From NCBI GenBank assembly GCA_945882315.1, contig CAMCWB010000003.1:38158-102157 (forward strand): 64,000 nucleotides of DNA, given 5' to 3'. The stretch is from Bauldia litoralis. GTDB lineage: Bacteria; Pseudomonadota; Alphaproteobacteria; Rhizobiales; Kaistiaceae. Positions 19,091 through 27,448 of the stretch are shown here, piece after piece. The notes below the pieces were generated by a model. It saw nothing but the letters and a program-made list of their open reading frames with translations. It searched no databases and was not told the DNA's origin. Positions within the stretch are counted from its first letter, which is position 1, and each line of letters starts with the position of its first letter. Made by a program: the position numbers and the translations under genes.

Positions 19091-20473
19091 TCAGCCGATC
19101 TTCGTGCGGAGGTGGAAGCTTTTCGGCCGGGTCAGATTGTGGAAGCCGAATTGCGAGAGCGTGACGCCGCGGCCGGTATCCTTGACGCCCGTCCAGACGA
19201 GACCCGGATCGACATAGTCGCAGCGGTTCATGAAGACCGTGCCGGCGGCGACGCGATCGCCGATCGACGCGGCGCTATCCTCGTCAGTGGTCCAGATCGA
19301 GGCCGTCAGCCCGTAGGGGCTGTCATTCATCAGCGTGACTGCCTCGTCGTCGTCGCGCACCTTCATGATACCGACGACCGGGCCGAAGCTCTCCTCGCGC
19401 ATGACCGCCATCTGGTGGTCGACATTGGTCAGCACTTCCGGCGCCAGGTATGGCGAGCCGGCGCGGTCGTTCTCGACCTTCATGCCGATATGCGGCCTGG
19501 CGCCCTTGCGGAGCGCCTCGGCGACCTGGTCGCGGACCGTGTCGGCGAAGCTGCCGCGCGCCATCGGGCCGATCGTCGTCGCCTGATCGAGCGGATTGCC
19601 GACGACATATTTCCTGGTGAGGTCGACGAAGGCTTCGAGGAAGGGTTCGAAGACCTTCTCGTGAACATAGATGCGCTCGATGCCGCAGCAGCACTGGCCG
19701 GAATTGAAGAAGCTGCCGTCGACGAGATTTTCGACGGCGTGGTCGAGCTTCACATCCTCGCGGACATAGGCCGGATCCTTGCCGCCGAGCTCCAGCCCGA
19801 GCGAGGCAAAGCTGCCGGCCGCGGCGCGCTCGACGGCCTTGCCGCCGGCGACCGAGCCGGTGAAATTGATATGCCGGATCTTGCCCGAGCCGATCAGCTT
19901 CTCGGTCTGCTCGTGGCTGAGCACGACATTGTGGAAGAGCCCCTTCGGCAATCCCGACTTCTCATAAGCCTGCTGGAACCGCTCGCCGACCAGCAGCGTC
20001 TGCGCCGCATGCTTGAGGATGACGGCATTGCCGGCCATCAGCGCCGGGAAGATCGTGTTGCCGGCCGTGAGGAAGGGGTAGTTCCACGGCGCCACGACGA
20101 GCACGAGGCCGAGCGGCTCATGCTTGATGTAGCGGCGGAAGCCGGCTTTCTCCTCGGGCACGAAGGATTGCAGCGATTCCGCCGCGATCGAGGCCATGTA
20201 GCGGCAACGCTCTTCGAGGCCGCCCTTCTCGCCGCCGAAGCGGACCGGCCGCCCCATCTGCCAGGCGAGTTCGGGAACGATCTCGTCATTCATGGCAAGG
20301 ACGGCATCGAGGAAGCCGAGCACCAGCTTGACCCGCTGGGCGACAGGGACGAGGGCCCATTCGGCCTGCGCGGCGCGGGCCCGCGCGATCGCGACGTCGA
20401 GCGCCGCATCGGTCGTATAGGGACGCTCGGCATAGACCGAACCGTCGATGGGAGAGATGAGTTTTACGGTCAT
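19091..20473 (-). CDS. aldehyde dehydrogenase family protein
   Basis: A 460-residue NAD(P)-dependent aldehyde dehydrogenase. The general-base Glu is in LGLELGGKDP (about 236-245), the nucleophile Cys in FNSGQCCCG (about 270-278), and the cofactor segment VVAPWNYPF near 128. The start is the ATG at 20473; longer frames run into a palindromic repeat. With the Fe-alcohol dehydrogenase two genes downstream it can take an alcohol to a carboxylate. The specific aldehyde is unknown; the neighbouring ligase suggests a gamma-glutamylated substrate. Confidence 0.93.
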   Translation of the reverse strand: MTVKLISPIDGSVYAERPYTTDAALDVAIARARAAQAEWALVPVAQRVKLVLGFLDAVLAMNDEIVPELAWQMGRPVRFGGEKGGLEERCRYMASIAAESLQSFVPEEKAGFRRYIKHEPLGLVLVVAPWNYPFLTAGNTIFPALMAGNAVILKHAAQTLLVGERFQQAYEKSGLPKGLFHNVVLSHEQTEKLIGSGKIRHINFTGSVAGGKAVERAAAGSFASLGLELGGKDPAYVREDVKLDHAVENLVDGSFFNSGQCCCGIERIYVHEKVFEPFLEAFVDLTRKYVVGNPLDQATTIGPMARGSFADTVRDQVAEALRKGARPHIGMKVENDRAGSPYLAPEVLTNVDHQMAVMREESFGPVVGIMKVRDDDEAVTLMNDSPYGLTASIWTTDEDSAASIGDRVAAGTVFMNRCDYVDPGLVWTGVKDTGRGVTLSQFGFHNLTRPKSFHLRTKIG

Positions 20474-20491
20474 GATGGGCTCATTAGAGAA

Positions 20492-20570
20492 GTAGGGTGG
20501 GCAAAGCAAAGCGTGCCCACCATTTTGAAACGCGTCGGCACGGCGCTTCCCGCGCCTTTGCCCACCCTAC
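20492..20570. repeat. TAGGGTGGGCAAAG palindrome, copy 1
   Basis: A 79-base element with perfect 15-bp terminal inverted repeats, GTAGGGTGGGCAAAG and CTTTGCCCACCCTAC. It lies in the gap between the GS-like gene and the ALDH gene. It belongs to the same family as the elements at 38960 and 42113 but is shorter. Confidence 0.85.
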
Positions 20571-20584
20571 AATAAACTCGCTTC

Positions 20585-21973
20585 TTAATATCGCTCGAAC
20601 CCCCGCTTGAGCTCCCAGTCCGTGACCCGCCGGTCATACTCGAACTGCTCCCAATCGGCGGTGTGAACATAGTGGTCGATGACCCCGTCGCCGAAGGCGG
20701 CGCGGAGCATCTTCGACTTGTCCATGAGGGCGGAAGCCTCGCGGAGCGTCTTCGGCACTTCCCGGAGCTTCTTGCCGAGATAGGCATCGCCGGAAAAGCC
20801 GGGCTCGAGCTCGAGGCCCTGCTCAATGCCGGCCAGGCCGGCGGCAAGCAGCGCCGCGAAGGCGAGATAGGGATTCAAATCGGCGCCACCGATCCGGCAC
20901 TCGATGCGGATGCCCTTGGTGCCGGCGCCGCAGAGGCGGAAGCCGGCGGTGCGGTTGTCGAGCGACCAGATCGCCTTGGTCGGGGCGAAGGTGCCGGCCT
21001 GGAAGCGCTTGTAGGAATTGATGTAGGGCGCCAAGAACCAGGTGATCTCCCGGGCATAGGCGAGCTGGCCGGCGACATAGTTGCGCATCAGCTTGGACAT
21101 GCCGTGCTCGCCCTTCTGGTCGAGGAAGAGCGGCTTGTCGCCTTTCACGTCCCACAGCGAATTGTGGATGTGGCTCGACGAACCGGCGAGGTCGTAGCGC
21201 CACTTTGCCATGAAGGTGATCGCCTTGCCCTGCAGGAAGGCGATTTCCTTGCAGCCATTCTTCACGATGACGTGGCGGTCGGCCATGGTCAGCGCATCGG
21301 CATAGCGGACGTTGATCTCTTCCTGGCCAGGGCCCCATTCGCCCTTGGAATTCTCGACGGGGATGCCGGCGGCGTTGAGGCCCTTGCGGATCGCCCGCAT
21401 CACCCCTTCTTCCTTGCTCGTCTGGAAGATGTTGTAGTCCTCGATATAGGCGCCCGCGGTCTTGAGACCGTCATAGCGCTTGGCGGCGACCGCCTCGTAG
21501 CTTTCATCGAAGAGATAGAATTCGAGTTCGGAGGCGAAGAAGGCCGACATCTTCATCGCCGCCAGCCGCGCGATCTGCTTCTTCAGGATCGAGCGCGGCG
21601 CATGCGGGATGTCGGAATGATCGTGGTGGTCGAGGACATCGGCGAGCACCAGCGCCGTGCCTTCCAGCCAGGGCGTACGCCTGAGCGTCGCGAGGTCGGG
21701 CTTGAGGACGAAATCGCCATAGCCCTTCTCCCAGTTCGCGGCCGCATAGCCGGGCACCGGCTCCATGTCGATATCGTTGGCGAGGAGATAGTCGCAGCCA
21801 TGCGTCTCGACATGGGCGGTCTCGAGGAAATATTCCGCCTGCATGCGCTTGCCGATGAGCCGGCCCTGCATGTCCGGAAAGCAGACCAAGACGGTATCGA
21901 TATCGTGGCCGGCAACCGCGATCTGCAGCTCTTTCATGGACATCATGCCGGGCATGGTGGCGCGTTCCCTCAT
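20585..21973 (-). CDS. glutamine synthetase family ligase (gamma-glutamylamine synthetase type)
   Basis: A 462-residue GS-fold ligase. Catalytic landmarks are FFASELEFYLFD (metal Glu, about 145-156), GQEEINVRYADAL (about 216-228), SSSHIHNSLW (about 268-277) and CRIGGADLNPY (about 381-391). Housekeeping GlnA features such as the C-terminal adenylylation loop are not evident. GS-like enzymes next to amine permeases and dehydrogenases (PuuA, IpuC, GlnA4) join glutamate to an amine. I infer gamma-glutamylation of an amine, ethanolamine being the best guess. A start at M8 (21952) is possible. Confidence 0.85.
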   Translation of the reverse strand: MRERATMPGMMSMKELQIAVAGHDIDTVLVCFPDMQGRLIGKRMQAEYFLETAHVETHGCDYLLANDIDMEPVPGYAAANWEKGYGDFVLKPDLATLRRTPWLEGTALVLADVLDHHDHSDIPHAPRSILKKQIARLAAMKMSAFFASELEFYLFDESYEAVAAKRYDGLKTAGAYIEDYNIFQTSKEEGVMRAIRKGLNAAGIPVENSKGEWGPGQEEINVRYADALTMADRHVIVKNGCKEIAFLQGKAITFMAKWRYDLAGSSSHIHNSLWDVKGDKPLFLDQKGEHGMSKLMRNYVAGQLAYAREITWFLAPYINSYKRFQAGTFAPTKAIWSLDNRTAGFRLCGAGTKGIRIECRIGGADLNPYLAFAALLAAGLAGIEQGLELEPGFSGDAYLGKKLREVPKTLREASALMDKSKMLRAAFGDGVIDHYVHTADWEQFEYDRRVTDWELKRGFERY

Positions 21974-22031
21974 TTTGTGACGAGCCCGCCCCGGCCGGGG
22001 CCGGGACGGGCGATCGGATCAGGCGCGAGGC

Positions 22032-23522
22032 CTAGACCTTGTGCGACATGGCGAATTCCTCTTCCGGCGACAGGATCAGCCGGTGACGGCCGATCAGGCC
22101 GAAATAGAGTATCGCCACGGCGAACCAGACCGCGACCCAGAATACGCCGTAGAAGAAGTTGGCGTCCTGGATCTGATACAGCAGGGTAACCGCGCCGATA
22201 ACGATCGTCGCCACGGCGCCCGGTATGCCGAGCGGGCTCCTGTAGGGCCTCTCCATATGCGGCTGGTTCTTGCGCAGCAGGATGAAGGACGATGCCTGCA
22301 GGATGTAGGACAGCATCGCCCCGAACACTGCCATGTTCAGGAGAATGCTGCCGATCGTCGCCCCGCCCTGCTCGGCGCCCTGGCTGAACCAGATGATGAA
22401 CATGATCGCGAGGCCGACGATCGAGCCGGTGATCATCGCGACATGCGGCGTCTTGTAGGTCGGATGCGTGACCGAGAGCGCGCTCGGGAAATATCCCGCC
22501 CGCGACAGCGAGTAGATCTGCCGTCCTTGCGCATAGAGGATCGTGTGGAAACTGGCGATCAGCCCCGTCAGCGCCGCGATGCCGAGCGCCGTCACGCCGA
22601 CATCGCCATAGACGGCCCGGAAGCCGTCGAGGATCGGCTCCAGCGAGGTGCTGAGAGCGAAGGACCCGACGCCCGCCACGGACGGATTGAGCAGCACGAT
22701 CATAAAGGCCGAGACGATCAGCGTGATCATGCCGAGGATGATGCCCTTCGGCATGTCGCGCTTCGGATCGACCGATTCTTCCGCGGCGAGCGGCAATTGC
22801 TCGATCGCCAGGAAGAGCCACACCGCGAAGGGCAGCGAGGCAAGGATGCCGCCGATGCCGAAGGGGAACCAGCTACCGCCGCCTTCGGGCAGTTCCACAG
22901 CGGCGCCGTCCGGACCGACGCCGATATTCAGCGCCCAGCGCGTGAAGTCCATGTTCGGGATCGCCGAGATCCAGAAGAAAACCAGCACGCCCAGCGACAG
23001 GAGGGTCACGATCAGCGTCACCTTGAAGGACAGTTCGACGCCGAAGATGTTGAGGGCCAGGAAGATGATGTAGACGGCGACCCAGAGGAAGGGCGAATAG
23101 GAAGGATCTATGCCGAATATCGAATTCACATAGGCGACGACGAAGGTACAGACGACCGCCGGCGTGATGACATATTCGACGTTTTCACAAAGGCCGGTGA
23201 TGAAACCGCCCCACGGGCCCATCGCGGTTCGCGCGAAGGAATAGGCCGCGCCGGTATGCGGCAAAGCCGGCGCCATCTCGGCAATACAGAAGACGAGGCC
23301 GAGATACATGATCGCGATGATGATGCCCGCGACGAGCAGGCCGCCCCAGCCGCCGGTGCCGAAACCGAAATTCCAGCCCGAGAAATGGCCTGAAATAACC
23401 GCGCCGACGCCGAGAGCCCAGAGCGACCAGATGCCGGCATAGCGCTGGAAGCCACGTTTATCGAAATAGTCCTTGTCGGCGCGGCGATAGGATACGCCGC
23501 CCGCTGCATTCTGATCAGCCAT
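22032..23522 (-). CDS. APC-family permease, ethanolamine permease-like
   Basis: A 496-residue amino acid/polyamine/organocation permease with about 12 helices. The first helix region SGHFSGWNFGFGTGGWGG (about 43-60) and AAYSFARTAMGPWGGF (about 93-108) closely follow the ethanolamine-permease (EAT) branch as I know it. The start is the ATG at 23522, with GGGGAG eight bases upstream. It lies in the same leftward run as the amidohydrolase and GS-like genes, which suggests uptake of the amine metabolised here. Confidence 0.88.
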   Translation of the reverse strand: MADQNAAGGVSYRRADKDYFDKRGFQRYAGIWSLWALGVGAVISGHFSGWNFGFGTGGWGGLLVAGIIIAIMYLGLVFCIAEMAPALPHTGAAYSFARTAMGPWGGFITGLCENVEYVITPAVVCTFVVAYVNSIFGIDPSYSPFLWVAVYIIFLALNIFGVELSFKVTLIVTLLSLGVLVFFWISAIPNMDFTRWALNIGVGPDGAAVELPEGGGSWFPFGIGGILASLPFAVWLFLAIEQLPLAAEESVDPKRDMPKGIILGMITLIVSAFMIVLLNPSVAGVGSFALSTSLEPILDGFRAVYGDVGVTALGIAALTGLIASFHTILYAQGRQIYSLSRAGYFPSALSVTHPTYKTPHVAMITGSIVGLAIMFIIWFSQGAEQGGATIGSILLNMAVFGAMLSYILQASSFILLRKNQPHMERPYRSPLGIPGAVATIVIGAVTLLYQIQDANFFYGVFWVAVWFAVAILYFGLIGRHRLILSPEEEFAMSHKV

Positions 23523-23555
23523 CGGAAGCACTCCCCAATTATCCCCAGTTTCCAG

Positions 23556-24338
23556 TCAGCCTTCAGCCCGCGCCGGCGACAGGCCGGCCGCGCTTGAACT
23601 CGTCAGCAACGCATCGGTGAGACGATCCGCCCAGGACTCGATCCCGGCCCGCGTGCGCAGGAGATCGTTGCGGATCTCGACCATCACATGCGGCAGTCCG
23701 CGATCGCGACCGTGGCGGCGGATCGTATAGTCGACATTGTCCTTCGCCGAATAAGGCTCGTTGTCGCCGACGACGAGCGTCGGGTCGCGGCGAAGCGCAC
23801 CGAGCACGCGGTCGGCGAGACTGCGCTCGTCCGTCGAGATGATCCCGGCGTGCCAGGGCCGCGAGATGCCGCGATAGACCGGCGTGAAGGAGTGAATGGT
23901 GACGAGCGTCGTCAGGCGCTTGGCACGAAGTCTTGCCCCGATGACCTTGTCGAGCGCCGCATGAAAAGGCTCCCACAAAGCCTTGATCCGACTCTTCTTT
24001 GCGTCGGGCGACAGGCCGACGTTACCGGGAATGTCGGTATATTCGGATCGTTCGGGAATCGCGTCGGGCAGGACCGGATCGCGATTGCAATCGATCGCGA
24101 GGCGCGAATAGCGCTGTGCCACCAGTGCGGACTCGGTACGGTCGGCGACCAGCCGGGCAACGTCGAAGGCGCCGGGGTCCCAGGCAATGTGGCGCTGGAG
24201 GTCCTCTGCGCCGAGGCCGAGCGTTCCGAGCGCCCGCGGCAGGACACTCGAAGCATGCTCGCAGACGATGACTAAAGGACCGTCCGCTTCACGGACATCC
24301 ACCACCGGCAGTTCGTCTGCAGCAAGGAGGGCTTCCAT
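23556..24338 (-). CDS. N-formylglutamate amidohydrolase family protein
   Basis: A 260-residue zinc hydrolase of the N-formylglutamate deformylase family (PF05013). It shows VICEHASSVLP (about 26-36), WDPGAFDVARL (about 53-63) and VTIHSFTPVYRG (about 147-158). There are no hut genes nearby, so histidine breakdown is unlikely. Here it may cleave a gamma-glutamyl amide product back to glutamate. It is the first gene of the leftward operon, with AGGGGCAAG just before its ATG. Confidence 0.9.
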   Translation of the reverse strand: MEALLAADELPVVDVREADGPLVIVCEHASSVLPRALGTLGLGAEDLQRHIAWDPGAFDVARLVADRTESALVAQRYSRLAIDCNRDPVLPDAIPERSEYTDIPGNVGLSPDAKKSRIKALWEPFHAALDKVIGARLRAKRLTTLVTIHSFTPVYRGISRPWHAGIISTDERSLADRVLGALRRDPTLVVGDNEPYSAKDNVDYTIRRHGRDRGLPHVMVEIRNDLLRTRAGIESWADRLTDALLTSSSAAGLSPARAEG

Positions 24339-24485
24339 CTTGCCCCTGTCAGGTCAGTGCATCGCCCCTAATTGAATAAAGAGGCCGGACTCACCGGGAA
24401 TTAAAATTACAGAACTAGCGATTTTCGTCAATTCTGAAATATTAGCATCATCTGCCTCTATACGGGGCAATCCTGGGGGGTGCGC
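24339..24485. promoter_or_regulatory. divergent AT-rich control region
   Basis: About 150 bases separate the leftward amine operon from the RpiR regulator. Positions 24400-24450 are clearly AT-rich (GGAATTAAAATTACAG, then CAATTCTGAAATATTAGC) against a background near 65% GC. This is where RpiR operators and both promoters should lie. I could not define an exact palindrome. Confidence 0.55.
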
Positions 24486-25316
24486 ATGTCGGGTGATTTC
24501 GCGCTGTCGGTCGCCGAACTGATACGCCGTGATCTTGCCGACCTGACCCGCAACGAAAAGCGCGTCGCCCACCGCCTCCTCGCCGACTACCCGCTCGCCG
24601 GCCTCGAGACCGTCGCCGCCTTCGGCAAGGCCGCCGGGGTCAGCGCGCCGACGGTATTGCGCATGATCGCCAAGCTCGGCTTCTCCAGCTACGGCGCCTT
24701 CCAGAAGGCGCTTCGCGCCGAGCTCTCGGCCCAGCGGCAGACGCCGCTGATGAAGGGCGCCGACTATTCCTCCGACGATCCGCTCAAGCGCTTCGCCGAC
24801 GCGACCATCGCCAATCTCCGCGAGACAACGGCCAATGTCGCCGGCGAGTTCGAGGCGCTGGTGGCGCTGCTCGCCGACGGCAATCGGCCGGTGCATGTCA
24901 TTGGCGGTCGCTTCACCGACCCGATCGCCGAATATCTGGTCGCCCATCTCCGCGTCCTGCGGCCGCGCGTCCGCCGCATTACCGGGCAGCCGGCCGGCTG
25001 GCGCGATCAGCTTCTCGACGTCGGCCGGCGCGACGTGCTGCTCCTCTTCGATATCCGCCGCTATTCGGAAGATCTGGAAATGCTGGCCGGCAGCGCGGTG
25101 AAGCGCGGCGCCACGATTGCGCTCTTCACCGATCAATGGCTGTCGCCGATCTCGAAGGTCGCGCGGCACGTTCTGCCCGCCCATGTCGCGGTCCCGTCAA
25201 TCTGGGACTCGTCGGCCGGGCTTCTGCTGCTTGTCGAGGCGCTCCTGTCGGCGATTGCCGCCGCGCTCGGCCCGGCGGCCCGAAGCCGTCTTGCCGCCAT
25301 CGAAGCGATGCGCTGA
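24486..25316 (+). CDS. MurR/RpiR family transcriptional regulator
   Basis: A 276-residue regulator with an N-terminal RpiR helix-turn-helix (about 10-75, TRNEKRVAHRLLADYP then GVSAPTVLRMIAKLGF) and a C-terminal SIS domain (about 120-260). SIS domains usually bind phosphosugars, but RpiR proteins also control amine and purine genes. I use the ATG at 24486, six bases after a GGGGGG ribosome site; a GTG at 24480 is also in frame. It is divergent from the amine operon and is its most likely regulator. Confidence 0.92.
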   Translation: MSGDFALSVAELIRRDLADLTRNEKRVAHRLLADYPLAGLETVAAFGKAAGVSAPTVLRMIAKLGFSSYGAFQKALRAELSAQRQTPLMKGADYSSDDPLKRFADATIANLRETTANVAGEFEALVALLADGNRPVHVIGGRFTDPIAEYLVAHLRVLRPRVRRITGQPAGWRDQLLDVGRRDVLLLFDIRRYSEDLEMLAGSAVKRGATIALFTDQWLSPISKVARHVLPAHVAVPSIWDSSAGLLLLVEALLSAIAAALGPAARSRLAAIEAMR

Positions 25317-25375
25317 CTGTCGTCAAACCGTCTTGCGGCCTCAATAGAATCGTCATAGTCGCGACGGAGCATTGA

Positions 25376-26407
25376 ATGGCGGATACGGTCGGGGTGACGA
25401 TGCAGGAGACGCCTGCACCCGGCCTGTTGTGCGGCTTCCACGTCGCCGCGAGCGGGGAGTCGCAACCGCTTTCCGATATCGCCATCGTGGGCGCCGCAGC
25501 CGACGGCTGGCGCTGGCTGCACATCAATCTTGCCGACCAGCGCGCCCGCGGCTGGCTCGCCAGCCTTCCCGGCCTGGCCCGGCTCGATCTCGATTTCCTC
25601 CTGTCGACCGACGACATCCAGCAACTCGTCGCGACCGACGACAGCATCCGCGGCTTGATCTTCGACACGATCTATACATTCGACGGGCGCAGCGAAGATT
25701 TCGGCTTCCTGCGCTTCATCATGACCGACCGGCTTCTCGTCACCGGCCGGCGCCAGGCCATGCAGGCGGTGGAAATGGTCCGACGCCAGATCGAGGGCGG
25801 TCGGCGTTTTGCAACGCCGGCAGAACTCGTCAAGGCGATCGTCGAGGAGATCGCCTATGCGATCGACGGCATCGTCGAAAACCTGGCGGGCGAGATCGAT
25901 TCGATCGAGGATGCGATCCTCAAGGATCGTGTCGACGACGAGCGCAAGCGCCTCGGCCGCGCGCGGCTGATGACGGTCAGCATCCATCGCCGGCTGAACG
26001 GACTGCGCTCGCTGTTTCGCCGCATCGCCGTCGATCAGTCGGCGGCGATGGCGCATCGCCTGCACAAGGACGCCGGCCATTTCGTGCAGCGCTTCGACGA
26101 GATCGATCACGATGTGGTCGAACTGCGCGATCGGGCGAGGCTGCTTCAGGACGAGATCACGCTGAAACTCGCCGAGCAGACCAACCGCAACCTCCACATC
26201 CTGTCGATCGTCACCACCCTCCTCCTGCCGCCGACCCTGCTCACCGGCCTGTTCGGCATGAATGTCGAAGGCCTGCCCTTCACCGGCAGTCCGGCCGGTT
26301 TTTGGTGGGTGGCCGGCTTGGCGCTCGTCGTGGTCGCCGCGGCCGCCTGGGTGCTGGGCATACTGGGCATGTTCGGCCTGCCCCGGAGAGGCGGCCGCCG
26401 GCACTGA
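25376..26407 (+). CDS. zntB: zinc transporter ZntB (CorA family)
   Basis: A 343-residue CorA-superfamily channel/transporter. A long cytosolic N-terminal domain is followed by two C-terminal helices (about 280-300 and 313-333). The signature GMN is in LFGMNVEGLPF at the end of the first helix. ZntB-type proteins move zinc across the inner membrane, and the periplasmic loop after GMN (VEGLPFTGSPAGF) fits the ZntB branch better than Mg-transporting CorA. Confidence 0.9.
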   Translation: MADTVGVTMQETPAPGLLCGFHVAASGESQPLSDIAIVGAAADGWRWLHINLADQRARGWLASLPGLARLDLDFLLSTDDIQQLVATDDSIRGLIFDTIYTFDGRSEDFGFLRFIMTDRLLVTGRRQAMQAVEMVRRQIEGGRRFATPAELVKAIVEEIAYAIDGIVENLAGEIDSIEDAILKDRVDDERKRLGRARLMTVSIHRRLNGLRSLFRRIAVDQSAAMAHRLHKDAGHFVQRFDEIDHDVVELRDRARLLQDEITLKLAEQTNRNLHILSIVTTLLLPPTLLTGLFGMNVEGLPFTGSPAGFWWVAGLALVVVAAAAWVLGILGMFGLPRRGGRRH

Positions 26408-26510
26408 GGCCCCCCTTGGAACCCGGCGCCTTTCCGGGCATTATGGACGGGAGGCCATCGATTTTTTCTACCGAACCTGCTAACAGGTCGGGGTCAAACA
26501 GGAGGGCGAG

Positions 26511-26723
26511 ATGAAGAGAATCGCTGTGGTTTTGGTGGCCGGCATGAGCCTGTCCGGCTGCTATAATTTTCCGACCAGCAACCCGGTCGTGAATGGCGCC
26601 ATCGTCGGCGGCACAACCGGCGCGATCATCGGCGGCGTTGCGAGCGGCAATATTGCCGGTGCGGCGCTGGGTGGCGGCATCGGTGCCGCAACCGGCGCGC
26701 TGATCGGCGCCAGCGTTCAGTAA
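26511..26723 (+). CDS. small glycine-zipper lipoprotein
   Basis: A 70-residue protein with a lipoprotein signal peptide: basic start, hydrophobic core, lipobox LSGC with Cys at about residue 17. The mature part is almost all glycine zipper (GAIVGGTTGAIIGGVASG, GAALGGGIGAATGAL). AGGAGGG precedes the ATG. Such proteins associate with the outer membrane. It is related in layout to the next gene. Confidence 0.85.
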   Translation: MKRIAVVLVAGMSLSGCYNFPTSNPVVNGAIVGGTTGAIIGGVASGNIAGAALGGGIGAATGALIGASVQ

Positions 26724-26776
26724 GCAACGTCAGGCGCCGCGTTTCGGGCGCTCCAGTCATAGTTTAGCGCGTATGG

Positions 26777-26795
26777 CGCGGCATCCCTTGCCGCG
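26777..26795 (+). terminator. candidate terminator after lipoprotein gene
   Basis: CGCGGCA-TCCCT-TGCCGCG is a 7-bp perfect stem, followed on the plus strand by a T-rich stretch (TCATTGTTATTTT), 54 bases after the lipoprotein stop. Confidence 0.5.
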
Positions 26796-26935
26796 TCATT
26801 GTTATTTTACGACGATTGAAAGTCTGGCCTGCCAGTGGCGTCGCGCGATGGAACTTTGTTTTCCTCTCGGCATTAGTGGCTAGGATCAGCCACAAATCCG
26901 GCACCGCCGGCGCGCTGCGAGAGATGGAGGGAATT

Positions 26936-27196
26936 ATGAAGAACCTTACTGCTGTTGCCCTGGCCGGGCTGCTTGCATTCAGCGTCGCCGGCTGCACCCA
27001 GCGTGAAACCAATTCGACCCTGATCGGCGGTGGCATCGGCGCCGCCGTTGGCGGCCTTGCCTCGAAGAGCGTCGGTGGCGCGGTGGTCGGCGGTGCGCTT
27101 GGCGCCGGCGCGGGTTACCTGGTCGCCAAGCATAGCTACCGCTGCTGGAAGACCAATTCCCGCGGCCAACGCTACAAAGGCTGGTGCTCGAAGTAG
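26936..27196 (+). CDS. second small glycine-zipper envelope protein
   Basis: An 86-residue protein with a lipoprotein signal (lipobox VAGC, Cys at about residue 20) and a glycine-zipper region (GGGIGAAVGGL, GGAVVGGALGAGAGYLV). Unlike its neighbour it has a basic C-terminal tail with two cysteines (YRCWKTNSRGQRYKGWCSK). The start is the ATG at 26936, after GGAGGGA; the longer frame to 26816 has no such site. Confidence 0.85.
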   Translation: MKNLTAVALAGLLAFSVAGCTQRETNSTLIGGGIGAAVGGLASKSVGGAVVGGALGAGAGYLVAKHSYRCWKTNSRGQRYKGWCSK

Positions 27197-27220
27197 GCGT
27201 TTCTCAAAAACTGAATTCGA

Positions 27221-27250
27221 ACGGCCGGCACCTTGCCGGCCGTTTTCGTT
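27221..27250 (+). terminator. rho-independent terminator
   Basis: ACGGCCGGCA-CCT-TGCCGGCCGT forms a perfect 10-bp stem, followed by TTTCGTT, 24 bases after the glycine-zipper gene stop. Confidence 0.85.
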
Positions 27251-27263
27251 CCGGTGGCGCCTC

Positions 27264-27334
27264 GAGCAATGTCAGGAAAAGCATGCCCCGGACCACGATG
27301 CGGGGTGGAAACCGGTTTTCCGTCCGACATCGCG
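27264..27334. repeat. GAGCAATGTCAGGAAAA element, copy 1
   Basis: About 70 bases beginning GAGCAATGTCAGGAAAA and ending CCGGTTTTCCGTCCGACATCGCGC; the ends are imperfect inverted repeats (AATGTC...GACAT, GGAAAA...TTTTCC). It matches the element at 46565-46635 along its whole length with a few changes. Confidence 0.8.
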
Positions 27335-27348
27335 CAAATTCAAAGAAG

Positions 27349-27390
27349 CTAGAGCGTGATCCGATCCAGTCGAAAAGGATCATGCTCTAG
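27349..27390. repeat. CTAGAGCGTGATCC inverted repeat
   Basis: CTAGAGCGTGATCC (27349-27362) and GGATCATGCTCTAG (27377-27390) are 14-bp arms with one mismatch around a 14-base loop. This type of palindrome is common between genes in Rhizobiales. Together with the preceding element it fills the 250-base gap before the Ldh-family gene. Confidence 0.75.
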
Positions 27391-27448
27391 CCGCTGCCAA
27401 AACTCTCTGGCACCATCCCTTCCCGCCAAAATCTCGGAAGGATGAGGC

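Noticed and set aside
22041..23393. A 450-residue plus-strand frame opposite the permease gene
   Set aside because: Strongly charged His/Asp/Arg composition, the mirror of hydrophobic codons on the other strand. The permease is certain.
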